64,000 bases of DNA. Source: Perca fluviatilis (lineage: Eukaryota > Chordata > Actinopteri > Perciformes > Percidae). Positions 27,701 to 39,622 of the stretch are shown in pieces (positions within the stretch are counted from its first letter, which is position 1; each line of letters starts with the position of its first letter). The DNA lies in assembly GCF_010015445.1 (NCBI RefSeq), contig NC_053116.1, positions 26,031,137 to 26,095,136 of the forward strand, in the 5' to 3' direction. The position numbers were made by a program, and so were the translations under genes. The notes beneath the pieces were generated by a model. It made no database searches and was not told the origin of the DNA. It saw only the letters and a list, made by a program, of their open reading frames with translations.

Positions 27701-30700
27701 ACTAACAGTCTAACAACAGATCTTGTGTCAATACCAAAGGTCCATTCTGTGTGCACTAGTAAACACTGAATAAAGCCACACCCTGCCAGTGTGATCACAC
27801 TCAGTCAGTCTGCTGAGCAGGTACTTGTCTCGCTCTTTTGTACTTTTAGTCCTTTTCATGGGTTTAGGCCCCGTCCACACGTACTAAAACGATCTTTTTT
27901 TTACCCGTCTTCCCTGGATTCGTTTCAAGAATAGTTGCGTCCAAACAAATCCACTTGTAAATGACTCAATACGCTACTTCATATGCCAGGCCTATAGGCG
28001 GCGCTGTTTCTGCTACAGAAATTTACCAAAAAAAACGGAGAAGAGCATAGTCACTTCTACTTCCCATCATAACATGACTAGCTAGATTATCATTTTCTCT
28101 TAATACATCCGTGGACTATAATAACTTTCACCACTGCTCATTTTATAAAGGCTGCCGCAAGAAAACGTGTCTTTGTTTACGTTGTATAATGTGCTGTTGG
28201 ATTCCTTTTATTTTGCATGATTGCAGCGTCGCTAGCAGCGTTAACGTGAACGCCGCTTAACGTTCGCTAGCTCTAACATCGGCAGTCAAACAAACATCAA
28301 TGATCCATGAATGATGTCTTTTTAATAATCTATACGTTTTTCTTGCAGTAGCCTTTCTACAATAAGCCGTGGTAAAAGTTACTATAATCCGTTCAGGGAG
28401 TTGATAAGCAGACAGATTAGCTAGCTAGTTGATAAGTTATCTACTTCCACTTTATAAACAGATAGCCATAGCAGCTAACGTTAACGTTACTTCGCGCTGG
28501 AGCGGTCAGCTACTTTAGCGGTCAGCTACTTTAGCGATGTTTAACGTTGGCTACATAACGCTTGCCAATATATCTTGTGTAGAATCCAGAGGGAAGGGTC
28601 AGGGAGCAGAGTATTTAGATGAAGTGAGCTGGTTTGACCATGGAGATGGGACATGCTCGCTTAGCTTCACCGCGAGTTGGTGCGTCAGCGTCGTGGGAGA
28701 GGGTGTAAAAGAGGGGTGTGGCGATGACATCATCGATACGGATCCGTATTTACCATCCATACGAAGCCAAACGAGAGCCGTTTTGGGATTTTTTCACCCT
28801 GAGACCTGGTTTCAAAAAAGTGCGTTTGCAGGATTCGTCTGGACGGTCGGCCCAAACGATGCAAAACATGTGCGTTTGCGCAAAAAAACGTTTCCGTGTG
28901 GACGGCCCCTTAGTTTAGTGCTCGAGCAGTGTGCTTCAGATTTGCATCCATGATGACAACTTTAATGCTTCTTTTTGGGGACATTAAAACATTTAGCTAA
29001 AGTTTAGGGCTAAATGAGATGAACTAAACGTACTGTTTTTCAAGTGGACATGCTGTAATATCAGAAAGATGCGAGCAGTGAATAAGGTTGCCCCACATTA
29101 GCTCATACAAAGCAGCGCTTTACCAGGTTCACCAGGCAGACTATTATTTACTATTCTTTAGTGATGTTTTGAGCTTTTAGTGTGAAACATCAATGTTGGA
29201 TGACAGATTTTCAGGCAGTAGTGTTCTTAAAGGTCCCATGACATGCTGCTTTTTGGATGCTTTTATATAGGCCTCAGTGGTCCCCTAAAACTGTATCTGA
29301 AGTCTTTCCCAAAATTCAGCCTTGGTGCAGAATTACAGCCACTATGAGCCAGTCCCATAATGAACTTTCCTTATGGTGCGTTCTTTTTGTCCACCGAAGT
29401 CGTTTTACGAGTTGTTTTCCGGAGTTACGACCCGGAAGTTGCAAAAAGAATGCCCCCGAGGTCGTATTTACGACTCGTCAAGTCGTCTGAACTCAGAGGA
29501 CCCCGAGCTCACTTTCAAAGATGGCTACATCGTGCATCACACGTAGTAAACATTGTGGTTATCTACAATTTTAAGCACTTTTGTCTTTGTTGTAACCAAA
29601 TGAAGAAGTCGTACACATATCGCTGTATACTGCTACCTATAGGCATGTCTTATTAGGAGTTAAATACCGCCTGATTAGTTATTTTGTAGCTTGTGTGCAG
29701 CTGAAATTGGCTAGAGACACTTGGTTGCTTATATGACAACAATGGCTTTAAGCCGAGTCTTGAGCAGAAAGCAGAGCAGCAGCCTAACGTTAATCAAAAC
29801 GTAATTTTCATGTATCAAACTGTGAAATATATGTGTGTAATATGTCAATAATTGGGTGAATAGAATCCTAAATGTTACTAAAAATGTTACAAAAATCCAT
29901 CTTTTCTCCGACTCGTAGTATTGTGTGACAAAAAGAATGCGACAACCCGCGGTTATTCGTTTTTCGACACGGATGTGACGTCACGCTCGAGCTACTAGTC
30001 GCGATTACAAGACAAAAAGAACGCACCATTAGACTGTGCCATTTCTGTGTCTTTAGCTTAAATGCTATTGAAGAGGAGAGAGGGAGGAGGCAAGGTGGAG
30101 GGTGGGGGTGTGGCCTTGACCAACTGCCACTTTGCTTGTTTGCAAGCCATGATGTCTCTCTCTCATGGGTGGGCCAAAATTCTCTGGGTGGGCAAAGCAG
30201 AGAAAGGGTAGGTAACCTTGCTCCTTATGACCTCATAAGGAGCAAGATTCCGGATCAACCCATCTGAGCTTTCATTTTCTCAAAGGCAGAGCAGGATACC
30301 CAGGGCTCGGTTTACACCTATCACCATTTCTAGCCACTGGGGGACCATAGGCAGGCTGGGGGAATACATATTAATGTTAAAAAACCTCCATAAAGTGAAA
30401 TTTTCATGCCATGGGACCTTAAGTTAGCCTTTGGTCCTGTGTGAGCCACTTCATCTGACAGGATGTGAAGCGGTGTGTAAGATGTATCCTCGCTCCCTGA
30501 TGGCTTACCTAAGATCCTGACCATAAACAGTAGAGGCTTAGCCTGACAAACCAGATCCACATCAAGATGTTGGGTCTGGGAACTCACCATTGACAGGGCT
30601 CAATCCGAGGGGCGGGATAAACGGTTGTCTTTCAAATTCCCTCTGCACGCAATAGGATAGCGCTACAACCAGGCAGAGCAACAAAGAAGGAAGAGAAGCT

Positions 30701-31204
30701 AGTTGATAGATTAAACTTTTGCCGTAGCTGGTCGTCAAAACTCTGAACACATCTTCCTTTTTTAAGAATGAGTTCAGTGCCGTTCATTTCTCAAAGAAAA
30801 GCTTAACTCCGCAAGTCTTCCAAAAGACCGCTGTTCCCAGCAGCAGCCATAAGCCCCGCCCACCGACTCTATACACAATGTGATTGGCCTGACTAGACTT
30901 TTTCCAGCTCACAAGTCAACGGAGAGTGCCTAGACCCCCAGGCTGCAAATTAAATTTGCTGCCGCTGGGGTGCATCTAGATTTCTAGGCTAGTAGAGGCT
31001 AGTTGTCATACAGTAAAAAAAATAATACTTTGAACACTGCTAAAAATTAACCACAGCCGATGTTTTGTTTTCTGCATCTGATTCCTATGGATAATGGATA
31101 AGTCTAAAACATCACCAGTTAATGTGAGCTTTTCATGTCACTCAGTATCAAATACTAGATTCACAATTTTGCTCCAATATTCAACATGTAGGGAGAGGTT
31201 TGTC

Positions 31205-31266
<62 letters not shown>

Positions 31267-34200
31267 GGGCATAGCAGAGAAGCAGAATTCTCAATAGACC
31301 AGAATGCATAGCAGTCACAGCACAAGTTTTTTATTTTGTCTGTTGCACTTTATTGATGTTGAAGGACTTCATTACTGCTTTGCTCTATTCCTCTCTGAGT
31401 AAACCCTACATTTAAGGGCAGAAAGTAGAGGCCATTCATCTGGATGTTGTTAAAGGAAATTCTGAGAAATGTAGGTAATCGCCAAATTACCCAGAGGTAG
31501 TGTCGCTTTGCCACTCGCTGCGGAGCGGAGGAGGGTCTGGCTACTCCACACAGCATTGCAGGATGGGAGAAAAACGTGCTCTGGTTTCTTGGCATTTCTT
31601 TAAACCAATCACAATCGTCAAGCTCTGCACGGAGCCACTGTAAAAAACTCAGACTTAACATATAGTCTAGCTAGCTTTTTCAATTTACCCTGCAGAGATC
31701 TGAGGAGCAGTCAACCATAATCCTCATAAATCCACCAGAAATTAAAATTCCAACACAAAGAAAGCGAAAGGAAAAAAAAATGTCCTGCGGCACCGGAGCA
31801 ATCCCGGAAGTGGAACATCGAGGATAAAGACTAACCCAGAGGTGAAATAGAACGTTAAAGAAATGTTGGTTTCCCTAATATAAAGTAAATTAAAAACCTT
31901 CATTAAAAAATAATAGACTGTCAGAGAAAAGTAAGAGCACCACAGAGGTTTTTTTATTTTCTAAGTTAAAGCTAAAAAAAAGTACATGTTGCAAATGTGA
32001 GTTGCTCCTTCACATGCACTTTATACACTTATTTGGGTTTGTGTGATCATTTGACAGGCCATTTTTGAGATCATCACATCAGAGCATTCCTACCTGCACA
32101 GCCTGGGCATCCTGGTGCGTCACTTCAAGAGTAGTGAAGCTCTGAGGAAAACAATGACGGCCACAGAGCACCACCACCTCTTCTCCAACATCTCTGTCAT
32201 TCACCAAGTCAGCAAACTGTGAGCGTGTGTGTTGTGTGTGTGTGTGTGTGGGAACTATTTGTGGGGGAGGTTCAGGGCCTCATACCAAAAAAAGGATCCA
32301 ATGATGCTTTCAGTGTGTGAAGCAGTGTAATGGACTGATTATCTGAATACAGTATCAAAATATTAAAGAGGCTGAATTGAGTGTTTTGTCAGAGTTAATG
32401 TGATGTGGTTCCAAGCAGAAAATGGATTGAATTACTGTTTCAGGTAGAGTATTTGCCCTTTGCATGTCTTTAGTATCCTGCAGGTTCCATCAACATGTTA
32501 AAACATGCTAGCCAAACTGGTTCTGCTGCTTAGCTGCTCTGTATTCCCTGGCTTTGAGATGATAATGTGCTTGAAAGCAGCCTGTGTTGCTCTGTGCAAT
32601 ACTGGATACATTGTTTTGAATAAAAATAGATCCAGTTTTAGCAGCAAGACAAGAAGTAACCATCTATCTTTGATCCTCTTGTTCTCTGTTTTCAAGTAAA
32701 ACAAGATCTGTGACAAAATCTTTGAAACTAGAAGGCAGAAGGTGCCTCAGTTTGTTGACAACAGTTCGAAACATTACTTAACATTAAAACAAACACAAAC
32801 ACTGCTTAAGTTTAAGAGGGACACCAGAATGTAAACACTCTAATACATACTTGACCGACTTGATTTTGACAAAGTTTGTTGTAAATTCATATTAGATTGT
32901 GATTTTTGATTGATTGACTGATATTTTTATTTACATGTCATGCCACTAAGTGGCCCATCCCACACGGAATTACATGACTCAATTACAATTGTATTTAATT
33001 CAACAGCATCCGGTCCAATGTCCACATACAACATTCTCCACTTAGCACAAAACAAAGAACAAATAAAACATATTACAGAAGCTACAGCACAATAGTGTAA
33101 CCCATGCATTGTCCAACTAGAGCCAAACACTTCATACACTATGTGCTTGTCTGAGAATGTTACTAATTGCTGTTACTACTAATTAAAAGTGAAAGTGTGT
33201 CCTGCTCAGGTAATTAGTCTGTGGGTGGAAAAACACAGTCCTTTCACTTCTTTATCTCTCTCTCTCTCTCTCTCTCCATTTTCAGGTTTTTTGAGGACCT
33301 TGAACGGCGTCACCATGACAACCCAGTGATCCGGGACATTAGCGATATTGTTCAGAATCACGCTGCCCACCACTTTGAGCCCTACATTGTCTACTGCTCC
33401 AACGAGACCTTCCAGCAGAGGACGCTGCAGAAGCTGCTGTGAGCGGCAGAACAAACCTTAACAAGATGAGTTTCTGCAGTAACACGGCAGCACGAGCTAA
33501 ACTTCCCTCTTTCTTTCCGTCTTTTAGGACCAGTAACGCTGCGTTCAAAGAGGCCCTGAAACAGATTGAAGGAAGCCGTGAATGCGGAGGCCTGCCCATG
33601 ATCTCTTTCCTCATCCTTCCCATGCAGCGAGTCACCAGACTGCCACTGCTGCTGGATGTCAGTTCAACCTTTACTTTCATATATGAACGACTCATTGGAA
33701 AACACATAGCAGCTGAAAATATGAGCCTGAGGGCCGCTTTATCTGTTTTTCCTTCCTTTTTCCATTTATTTATTTTAAAAGTAGAACGCACAGTAATCCA
33801 CATTTCTGTAAATGTGCCAGAGTTAGCCAGCCAGCTAATTTTCTACTGTAGTCCTTTTGTTGAGATGTTTTGACAACAGATCACCAGAAACCCGCAAGAC
33901 GGGTTAACATTTACTGACATAAGACAACAAGATGTCATAAAGACAGCAACGGCAACAAAATAAGCATTCTCAAGAAGCCATGCAGAGCAACAGGAAACAG
34001 CAAGACATTAGTGCATTAATACATCAACAATATCCACATTCAGTACACGTAGCCATGCAAGCAACAAAACACAGCCAAGCAGCACTCATTGTAGCCATTT
34101 TCTTGTTAGGTGCAAACACACAGAGCACTTATAAGCAGAGACATGAAGAAAAATCAACAATTAAGCATGCATTCGCCACATTATCTGCATGTTATTCAAT

Positions 34201-37200
34201 AATGTCTTTATAAAACTTTTATTTTTTGTTATTTATAAAAGCTTGTAAAGATGCACATGCATCCAAATCTCAAAGCATCAACACTTGTGTACCATAGAGA
34301 CACATTTTTGGGGGGTGAGAAAGGTAAACCTAAAACCATATGTTTATAGACACAACTATAACTTTGCGTGTATGTGCATTTACACTAGAGTTAAAAAAAA
34401 AAAATTATGATTTAGGAACTCCAGATTCAGCTTAGTGGCATGTACTGTGGTGCAGAAGGTTGTTTTGTCTATTGAAGTACATAATTGGTACCGTGAAAGT
34501 TTCATACCTTTTCTGTTGTCTCCTCACAGACGATCAGCCAGAAAACTCAAGACACGACAGCAGAGCACTTTGCTGCTGTTTGGGCGCTGCACGCCATCAG
34601 CAAGGTAGAGATGCTGAGAAGGCACTCTTCAGCCCTACGTTTCTTACTTGAGAGTGAACTATGAAGTCAATGTGTTTTTAAGGTTGTGATTATCATTATG
34701 TCGTTGTCGTTTGTATTATTTCAACAGTTGGTCAATAGCTGCAATGATGGAGCTCGGCGAATGGAGAGGACAGAGCAGATGTACACCATCCAGAAACTTT
34801 TAAATTTTGGTAAAATTAAGGCAAGTTTTTGTTTATTGTTGGCATGGCAGTTTGGTTTGAAATGTGCTGGGGACAGAGACTCATTTTGGAAGTGCATTTT
34901 CAGAAGTGCTGGGTACAATGACGTGTTAATTTTATTTATTTTTTCTCTTTTGCGCAGGTTGTGTTTTGAAATATGCTGTCCTGTAGCTTAATGTAAATGA
35001 ATAAAAATGTATACAAAAATGTGATGTCAAACATTTTATGATGAAGAAAGCCTTAAGTTTTCAAAAAGCATTAGACATATGACCCACTATGTTCTGCTTC
35101 ATGTATCCATGTACCATGTTGACAATGTGACCTGACGTGACATCAGACTCAGAGAGGGGAGCTACGAAAGGAAAAGGTGTAGCCAGCGCAGCAGCACAAC
35201 AGCTGTGCCTGCCCTGTGGGGATAGAGATTTTTGTGGATTTGTTGGCATCTGTCGCTCAAGAATTATATGCGTTATGAACTTTATTTTTTTTAACTAAAT
35301 TGAGCTCGAGGTTTTCAAAAAAAGTGGTGGGTACAAAATAACTCATGACGAAATATGATGGGTATGCGTACCCACCGTCCCCACCAAAATCGACGCCTGT
35401 GGTTGTTGGCTATGGATGTAAATATACTGTAAAATGCAAGGAACATAATGTAACTTGGATACTTTGGACTGATTCTCCTTATGTTGTAATGATGCAGCAG
35501 ATTCACTTTACTAACCCGGACTGATAACTCTTGTGTCCTCACAGCCATTTCCTCTGGTGTCGTCGTCGCGGTGGCTGAAGAAGCGCGGTGAGCTAGCCTT
35601 CGGCACTGAAGAGCTGAGCATCTGGAGGGCTTTCAGCAACCGGAGCTACTACCTGTTTCTCTTCAATGATGTACTGATCATCACCAAGAAGAAGAGGTCA
35701 GTAGGACTAAAATACAGTTTGTTATGAATATTATTCACATAAAGTCTAAAATAATGTTTTGTGGGAAAAGGATTTTACAAATCTTTGACTGACGGACGTA
35801 ACTGACATTTTCATATGATTTCACGCAAATATCTGCAGATATTCTCCGGTATGTCAACATAATCACAATGATTTAAAAGGATCAAAAATACATATTTTTC
35901 CTTATACCTGTTGTAGTGCTATTTATCAATCTAGATTGTTTTGTTGGGAGTTGCCAAGACAGTGTTGGCGATATCGGCTGTAGAGGTGTCTGCCTTTGGC
36001 ACTCAGCTTGTGGTGCTCAAATTTCCCAAAAATACATTAGAAAAGCTCACCCAGCAGTGTCTCTTTCCAGAAATCATGACCTGGTTGTGAGCAGGAGTTT
36101 CATAGAGGAACTATTTTCTTTCTACCAAACTAATGCCATTCCTATCACTGCTCAGAAGGAAGCGTACTCATTGATGAGAGGCTTGTGACAGTGTGAGATG
36201 TAAGCATTAATGGCATCTTCATAACTCAGGTGAGCTAGCAGTATCTATTAGCTACAGCTACAGCTAAGCCGAGGAAGACGGGCCTCTCCTCCATGAGTAC
36301 GCTTCTTGCTGTGCAGTGATGCGGTTGGCGAGTGTAGTTCGGTAGAAAGAAATTTGTTCCTCCGTGAAACTACTCACAATCAAGTCTGTGGATTATCTTG
36401 AGTTACCGGGTTGTGATTTCTGGAAAGAGACATTGCTGTTGAGTTTTTCAAATGCATTTATCTTTTTGGTGCTTTAAACGGCACAAGCGGAGTGTCATCT
36501 AGTTCCATTATATTGGAGAGAAGGTAGGCATCTCTACGGCCGATATCCCCAACACTGGGCAACTCGCACCTAAACAATCTAGAATCTAGATTGAAGATTT
36601 TCGGGTGAACTGTCCCTTTAAGATCAAATCTAATAAGATCACTTAAGATGCATTCAGCCTCCTGTAATATCCTGTTGAAGAGTAGTCAGACATTAGAAAC
36701 AAAGGCACCAGAGCCGGAAGCTAATGTACATAATGCATTGTGAATTTCCAAATGAAAAGCTTCTTTAACAGATCAAATCGCTCTAACTTTAGATAATGAA
36801 AGAAAGAGTCGTACATCTGATAAAATAGGGGCTGCTAGAGATGTCAAACTTCAGAACCCCAACCCGATTATGAAGCATTTTATGAGCTTTGTGGGCTATT
36901 CCTGGTAGATCATTTGGACACTGAGTAGGTCCAGCTGCTAGCAGGCAGGGAATATGAGAAACCGAGTGAAATGAGGAGAGGAAGGGGACAGAGAAAGGAG
37001 AGAGCATGGATGTGGTGCGTGCATACTTGAGATTCTTTCATCTTGCATTCAGCATGTCAGCTCGACAGACTACAGCTCTCTGTTTTGAGTTAGGGAGAAA
37101 CCAAACAATGTCAACCTAGAGGAAGGAGCTGCCCAAAACACTGGAGTCATTTTAGGGTTGTTAAGTTGACACTGGGGCCCAGTCTTCAGGTGATAATATA

Positions 37201-39622
37201 TAGGAAATGCTATTAGCAGATAGTAAAGGAATGTGTCAATAGTACACACATACACAGTAAATAGTAGCTGGGTTTAGCTACACTATAATGTGTAAAAATG
37301 GTCATTTAAAATTACATTATTTCTGTGAATGCTCCTGCACAATTTGATTAAAGAAAAAGAAAATGTGAGTAAAAACGATTTGTTTATCCAGTGAGGAGAG
37401 CTTTGTGGTGATGGACTACGCTACTCTGGAAAATGTGGAGGTTGGGGAGGATGCAGAAGGACGGACCTCTTCGCCTCCCAAAAACAGCCCCAGCTGCTAT
37501 CTTTCCTTCAGGCTGCTAATGAGCAAGAACAGCGATGGGAAAGCAGAGCAGATGACCCTGGTGGCCGAGTCCAGGTACTGCTGCTTTCAGCTCCCGTCAG
37601 CCATGAACTGTACATTACATACTGTATATAGTTGTTATTCCTCAAGTGTGAATTTATATTTAAACACAAGGTTTAAGTATATATCAGTATTATTATATTA
37701 ATTTCATCTGGAGGGAGGGACACTTGGATCATTTTACTGAACATCGGACCTCTTTCTGTCAAATACCAGTCCATACATGAATCCAAACGCACTCTTGATA
37801 CCACTGAACATTGATGGTTATGGTTAAGGTGGCCTTTAGGAAACTTGGTCTTGTGCTTAATTCCAAATCACATTCAATTGTAAGACATGTAGCGGTTTTC
37901 GACACGGTTAAAGGGAGGAGACCATCACGGGTTGGCCGTGGTGCTGCAGCATGGCTTGGGGCAGCTATCCCCTGCTGTAGTGGAACCTCATGGCTCATGG
38001 AAAAACCCTACTGTAAACCAGATCAGGTGTTTGCGTATGGCTCCCTCTACTGACAGAAGTTTTAATGGCAACCTAAAATACTCCCACGCATTTAGTCCAC
38101 TCACAAGAAACAGACGTGTGTTATCACACGTACAATATTCACAACACTGGCTTTGGAGTCCTCTTTAACAGTGCTTGTTTGTTTCTGTTTCCAAGGGTGG
38201 ACCGGGCACGTTGGATAGTTGCTCTGACAGAACACAATCAGGCAGGAGTTTCCCCTTGTAAAGACGGTAAGTCAGCATGCTTCATTTACCAAGGGAGTCA
38301 CTCTTTAAAAGACACTTTGAGTTAACTCTGAAACTGACCAGTTTTCAGTGTGTATGTGTGATCTTTTAAAAGTCTGTTCTCTTAACTTTATGTGTAAATG
38401 ATTTAATTTGTCATGGAAAGCAGTGTGCTGCACAGAAAACGGATGGTTCGCATTCATTTTCCATTTTAAATGCAGTCTTATTCACACACCAATCAAAGCT
38501 GCATAGGTTCTCCTTTATTTTAAACTATTTACCAACATTTTATTGGATTGATGTGGATCCTGACTTTGGGTTTACAATTACTTAAAATTCATTTAAAGAA
38601 CATAATTTGTATATAACCGTATTTGACTCCAAATGGAGAAAAAAAAACATTCTGGTATAGCACCTCTCACCCTGATTATATACTGTAAATGAAACCGATA
38701 TAGGCCTCTGTTATCCTATTGTGTGTACTTAATGTGCCTTGGACATGCACAGAACAACTTTCAAAGCAAGACAGATGTGGAGCAATCATTCAGTTTCATG
38801 TGCGTTAGGCTATAGTGTACTACAGGTCTATAGGCTGAAGAACATAATACAGTATTTTGAACAATCATATTTGAAGACATGATAATGTTCATACAAATAC
38901 ACAGCCTTATAATCCTCTATTCATGGCATATTTAAGACAAAACCATCACATAGGCAGCACTCACAGTGGCTGTTTGTGTAACGGCATTAGTTTTAGTAGT
39001 GAGTGTATCTCTGCATATTTGATATCGTTATGAAAGGGTGTGCCTTTCCAGGGGAATATGACACATTCCAGGAAGTCATGTGATGTGTAGATATTCAGCA
39101 GTGAATACACGATGTTTTTTTTAGTACTGACAACAGGGTTCTTAATTCACCAATAACCACAAACCAATTGCACAAAAAAAAATATACTGTATGAAATCTT
39201 TGGTTTTATGAATCACATTTCATTATGGGAATGTGTTTTCAGGTCTGCCACAGTATGAGGCCACCAAAGCCTACATGCCAAAGGAGCCGGATGAGTTGGG
39301 GCTGCAACAGGCTGAGCTTGTCATCCTGCTGCAGAAAGAGGAAGGTGAGGTCTCTTTACATGTGCACTTAGCTCCGTCACTACCTGTTTACGTCAAAACC
39401 AGACTTTCAGGCTCAAATGAGCCGTCAAATAAAGCACGCAAGAATGCATAAAAAGGTACCTTAAACTGTCTGCTCTTCCTAGCCTGGTGCTATGGGGAGA
39501 GAATGCGAGATGGAGAGAGAGGCTGGTTTCCTGCTACCTGTGCCACAGAGATCACCAACCCCACTGCCATGGAGAACAATGTGCAACGCATGAAGCGCCT
39601 GCGCAAAGAGACCAATGTTTGA
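21736..39622 (+). CDS. arhgef16: Rho guanine nucleotide exchange factor 16 (ephexin-4), complete coding region
   Basis: A DH-PH guanine nucleotide exchange factor for Rho-family GTPases; in mammals ARHGEF16 links EphA2 and ELMO to cell migration. Coding exons: 21736-22302, 22888-22939, 23912-24075, 24537-24593, 32058-32218, 33286-33438, 33528-33657, 34530-34604, 34728-34820, 35545-35696, 37392-37574, 38196-38266, 39243-39344, 39483-39622. They sum to 2100 nt, giving 699 aa with unbroken frame (human about 709). N-terminal marks: [47 protein letters not shown]. The DH domain is about residues 280-475 ([15 protein letters not shown]), PH about 490-607 ([16 protein letters not shown]), SH3 about 620-680 (ERGWFP). 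The C-terminus ETNV is a class I PDZ ligand. One intron uses a GC donor. ARHGEF26 was considered, but the N-terminal match favours ARHGEF16. Confidence 0.92.
24597..24700. repeat. (GT)n/(GC)n compound microsatellite
   Basis: GT tracts interrupted by GCGC blocks, starting inside the donor of the preceding arhgef16 exon (GTAAGTGTGTG). Confidence 0.95.
24699..25203. mobile_element. Tc1/mariner-like element, internally deleted
   Basis: The left end CAGGCCAAAAGTTTGGACAC is mirrored on the right by GAATGAGAAGGTGTGTCCAA, and the arms (TCACTGAAGGCATCAAAACT and complement) extend over 150 bp on each side. The centre keeps a short Tc1-like non-coding remnant; no transposase frame survives. The right tip is lost in GTGCGTGCGTGC. 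Confidence 0.8.
25680..26912. mobile_element. Non-autonomous hAT-type transposon with perfect 8-bp target-site duplication
   Basis: Terminal inverted repeats TAGGGCTGTCAA and TTGACAGCCCTA, extended by ATCGATTAA-type AT-rich arms. Exact 8-bp direct repeats ATTAATAG flank it at 25672-25679 and 26913-26920, as expected for the hAT superfamily. Within it, about 25912-25970, is a segment matching the arms of the palindromic element at 60247-61581. No long frame encodes a transposase. Confidence 0.9.
27867..28909. mobile_element. Palindromic-ended non-autonomous element flanked by TTA
   Basis: Left tip GGCCCCGTCCACACG and right tip CGTGTGGACGGCCCC are imperfect inverted repeats. The trinucleotide TTA lies directly outside each tip (27864-27866, 28910-28912), as in PIF/Harbinger insertions. 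The interior includes a 138-codon open frame (28537-28953) that runs past the right tip and shows no recognisable domain, so I do not call it a gene. Confidence 0.7.
29227..30423. mobile_element. TTAA-flanked non-autonomous element (host of a nested insertion)
   Basis: Ends TTAAAGGTCCCATGACATG and CATGCCATGGGACCTTAA are inverted repeats sharing TTAA at both outer edges. This is compatible with a piggyBac-type TTAA target, though TTAA could simply belong to the repeat. The middle is interrupted by the element at 29374-30028; without it the body is about 540 bp. Confidence 0.65.
29374..30028. mobile_element. PIF/Harbinger-like element nested in the TTAA element
   Basis: Perfect 18-bp tips TGGTGCGTTCTTTTTGTC and GACAAAAAGAACGCACCA with TTA duplicated at 29371-29373 and 30029-30031. 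Removing the element and one TTA restores continuous host sequence (CTTTCC-TTA-GACTGTG). No transposase frame. Confidence 0.85.
30539..30991. mobile_element. Non-autonomous DNA transposon with 9-bp target-site duplication (family B)
   Basis: Tips TAGCCTGACAAACCAG and TAGATTTCTAGGCTA are weakly inverted (TAGCCT/AGGCTA). GTAGAGGCT is repeated exactly at 30530-30538 and 30992-31000. The body differs from family A (13929, 31498, 49847), although tip style and duplication length agree. Confidence 0.8.
31206..31266. repeat. (AAT)n microsatellite
   Basis: Twenty uninterrupted AAT/TAA units. Confidence 0.97.
31498..31833 (-). mobile_element. Non-autonomous DNA transposon, family A copy 2, with 9-bp target-site duplication
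   Basis: Reverse orientation of the 13929 element: starts TAGTGTCGCTTTGCC and ends GGATAAAGACTA, with GCAATCCCGGAAGTGGAAC near the right end. The exact 9-bp repeat ACCCAGAGG flanks it at 31489-31497 and 31834-31842. It is longer than copy 1 because copy 1 lacks a central block. Confidence 0.87.
33251..33276. repeat. (TC)n tract serving as polypyrimidine tract
   Basis: A CT dinucleotide run directly upstream of the acceptor TTTTCAG at 33279-33285 of the second DH exon; length variation here could affect splice efficiency. Confidence 0.7.
35880..36620. mobile_element. Palindromic interspersed element in an arhgef16 intron
   Basis: GGCGATATCGGCTGTAGAG near 35968 is mirrored by CTCTACGGCCGATATCCCCA near 36530. 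AATCATGACCTGGTTGTGAG near 36073 is mirrored by GGGTTGTGATTTCTGG near 36408. The right end reads GGGTGAACTGTCCCTTTAA, a terminus often seen in teleost repeats. The intron donor and acceptor lie outside. Confidence 0.65.
37770..38110. repeat. Unclassified repeat-like segment
   Basis: CpG-containing segment within an arhgef16 intron (GTTATGGTTAAGGTGGCCTT, then GCAGCATGGCTTGGGGCAGC) unlike its AT-rich surroundings. It is open in one frame for 80 codons but shows no domain and lies between two well-defined coding exons, so it is most likely a repeat. Confidence 0.3.

Larger units (their letters stand above)
24594..32057 (+). other. arhgef16: Largest arhgef16 intron (7.5 kb), a transposon-rich region
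   Basis: Lies between the exon ending PQERKRQE and the first DH-domain exon. It hosts a Tc1-like remnant, a complete hAT-type element, two TTA-flanked palindromic elements, a TTAA-flanked element and two elements with 9-bp duplications, each listed separately. Segment 27310-27480 (CCACCTGGTATTAAAATCCG) also looks repetitive but has no clear boundaries. Confidence 0.7.

Noticed and set aside
28537..28953. 138-codon open frame
   Set aside because: Lies almost wholly in a TTA-flanked transposon within an arhgef16 intron, crosses the element tip and shows no domain.
32219..32252. GTGTGTGT run after the first DH exon as part of an exon
   Set aside because: Frame and similarity end at the donor CT/GTGAGC; the run is intronic.
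33339..33803. 154-codon minus-strand frame
   Set aside because: Antisense shadow of two arhgef16 DH-domain exons.
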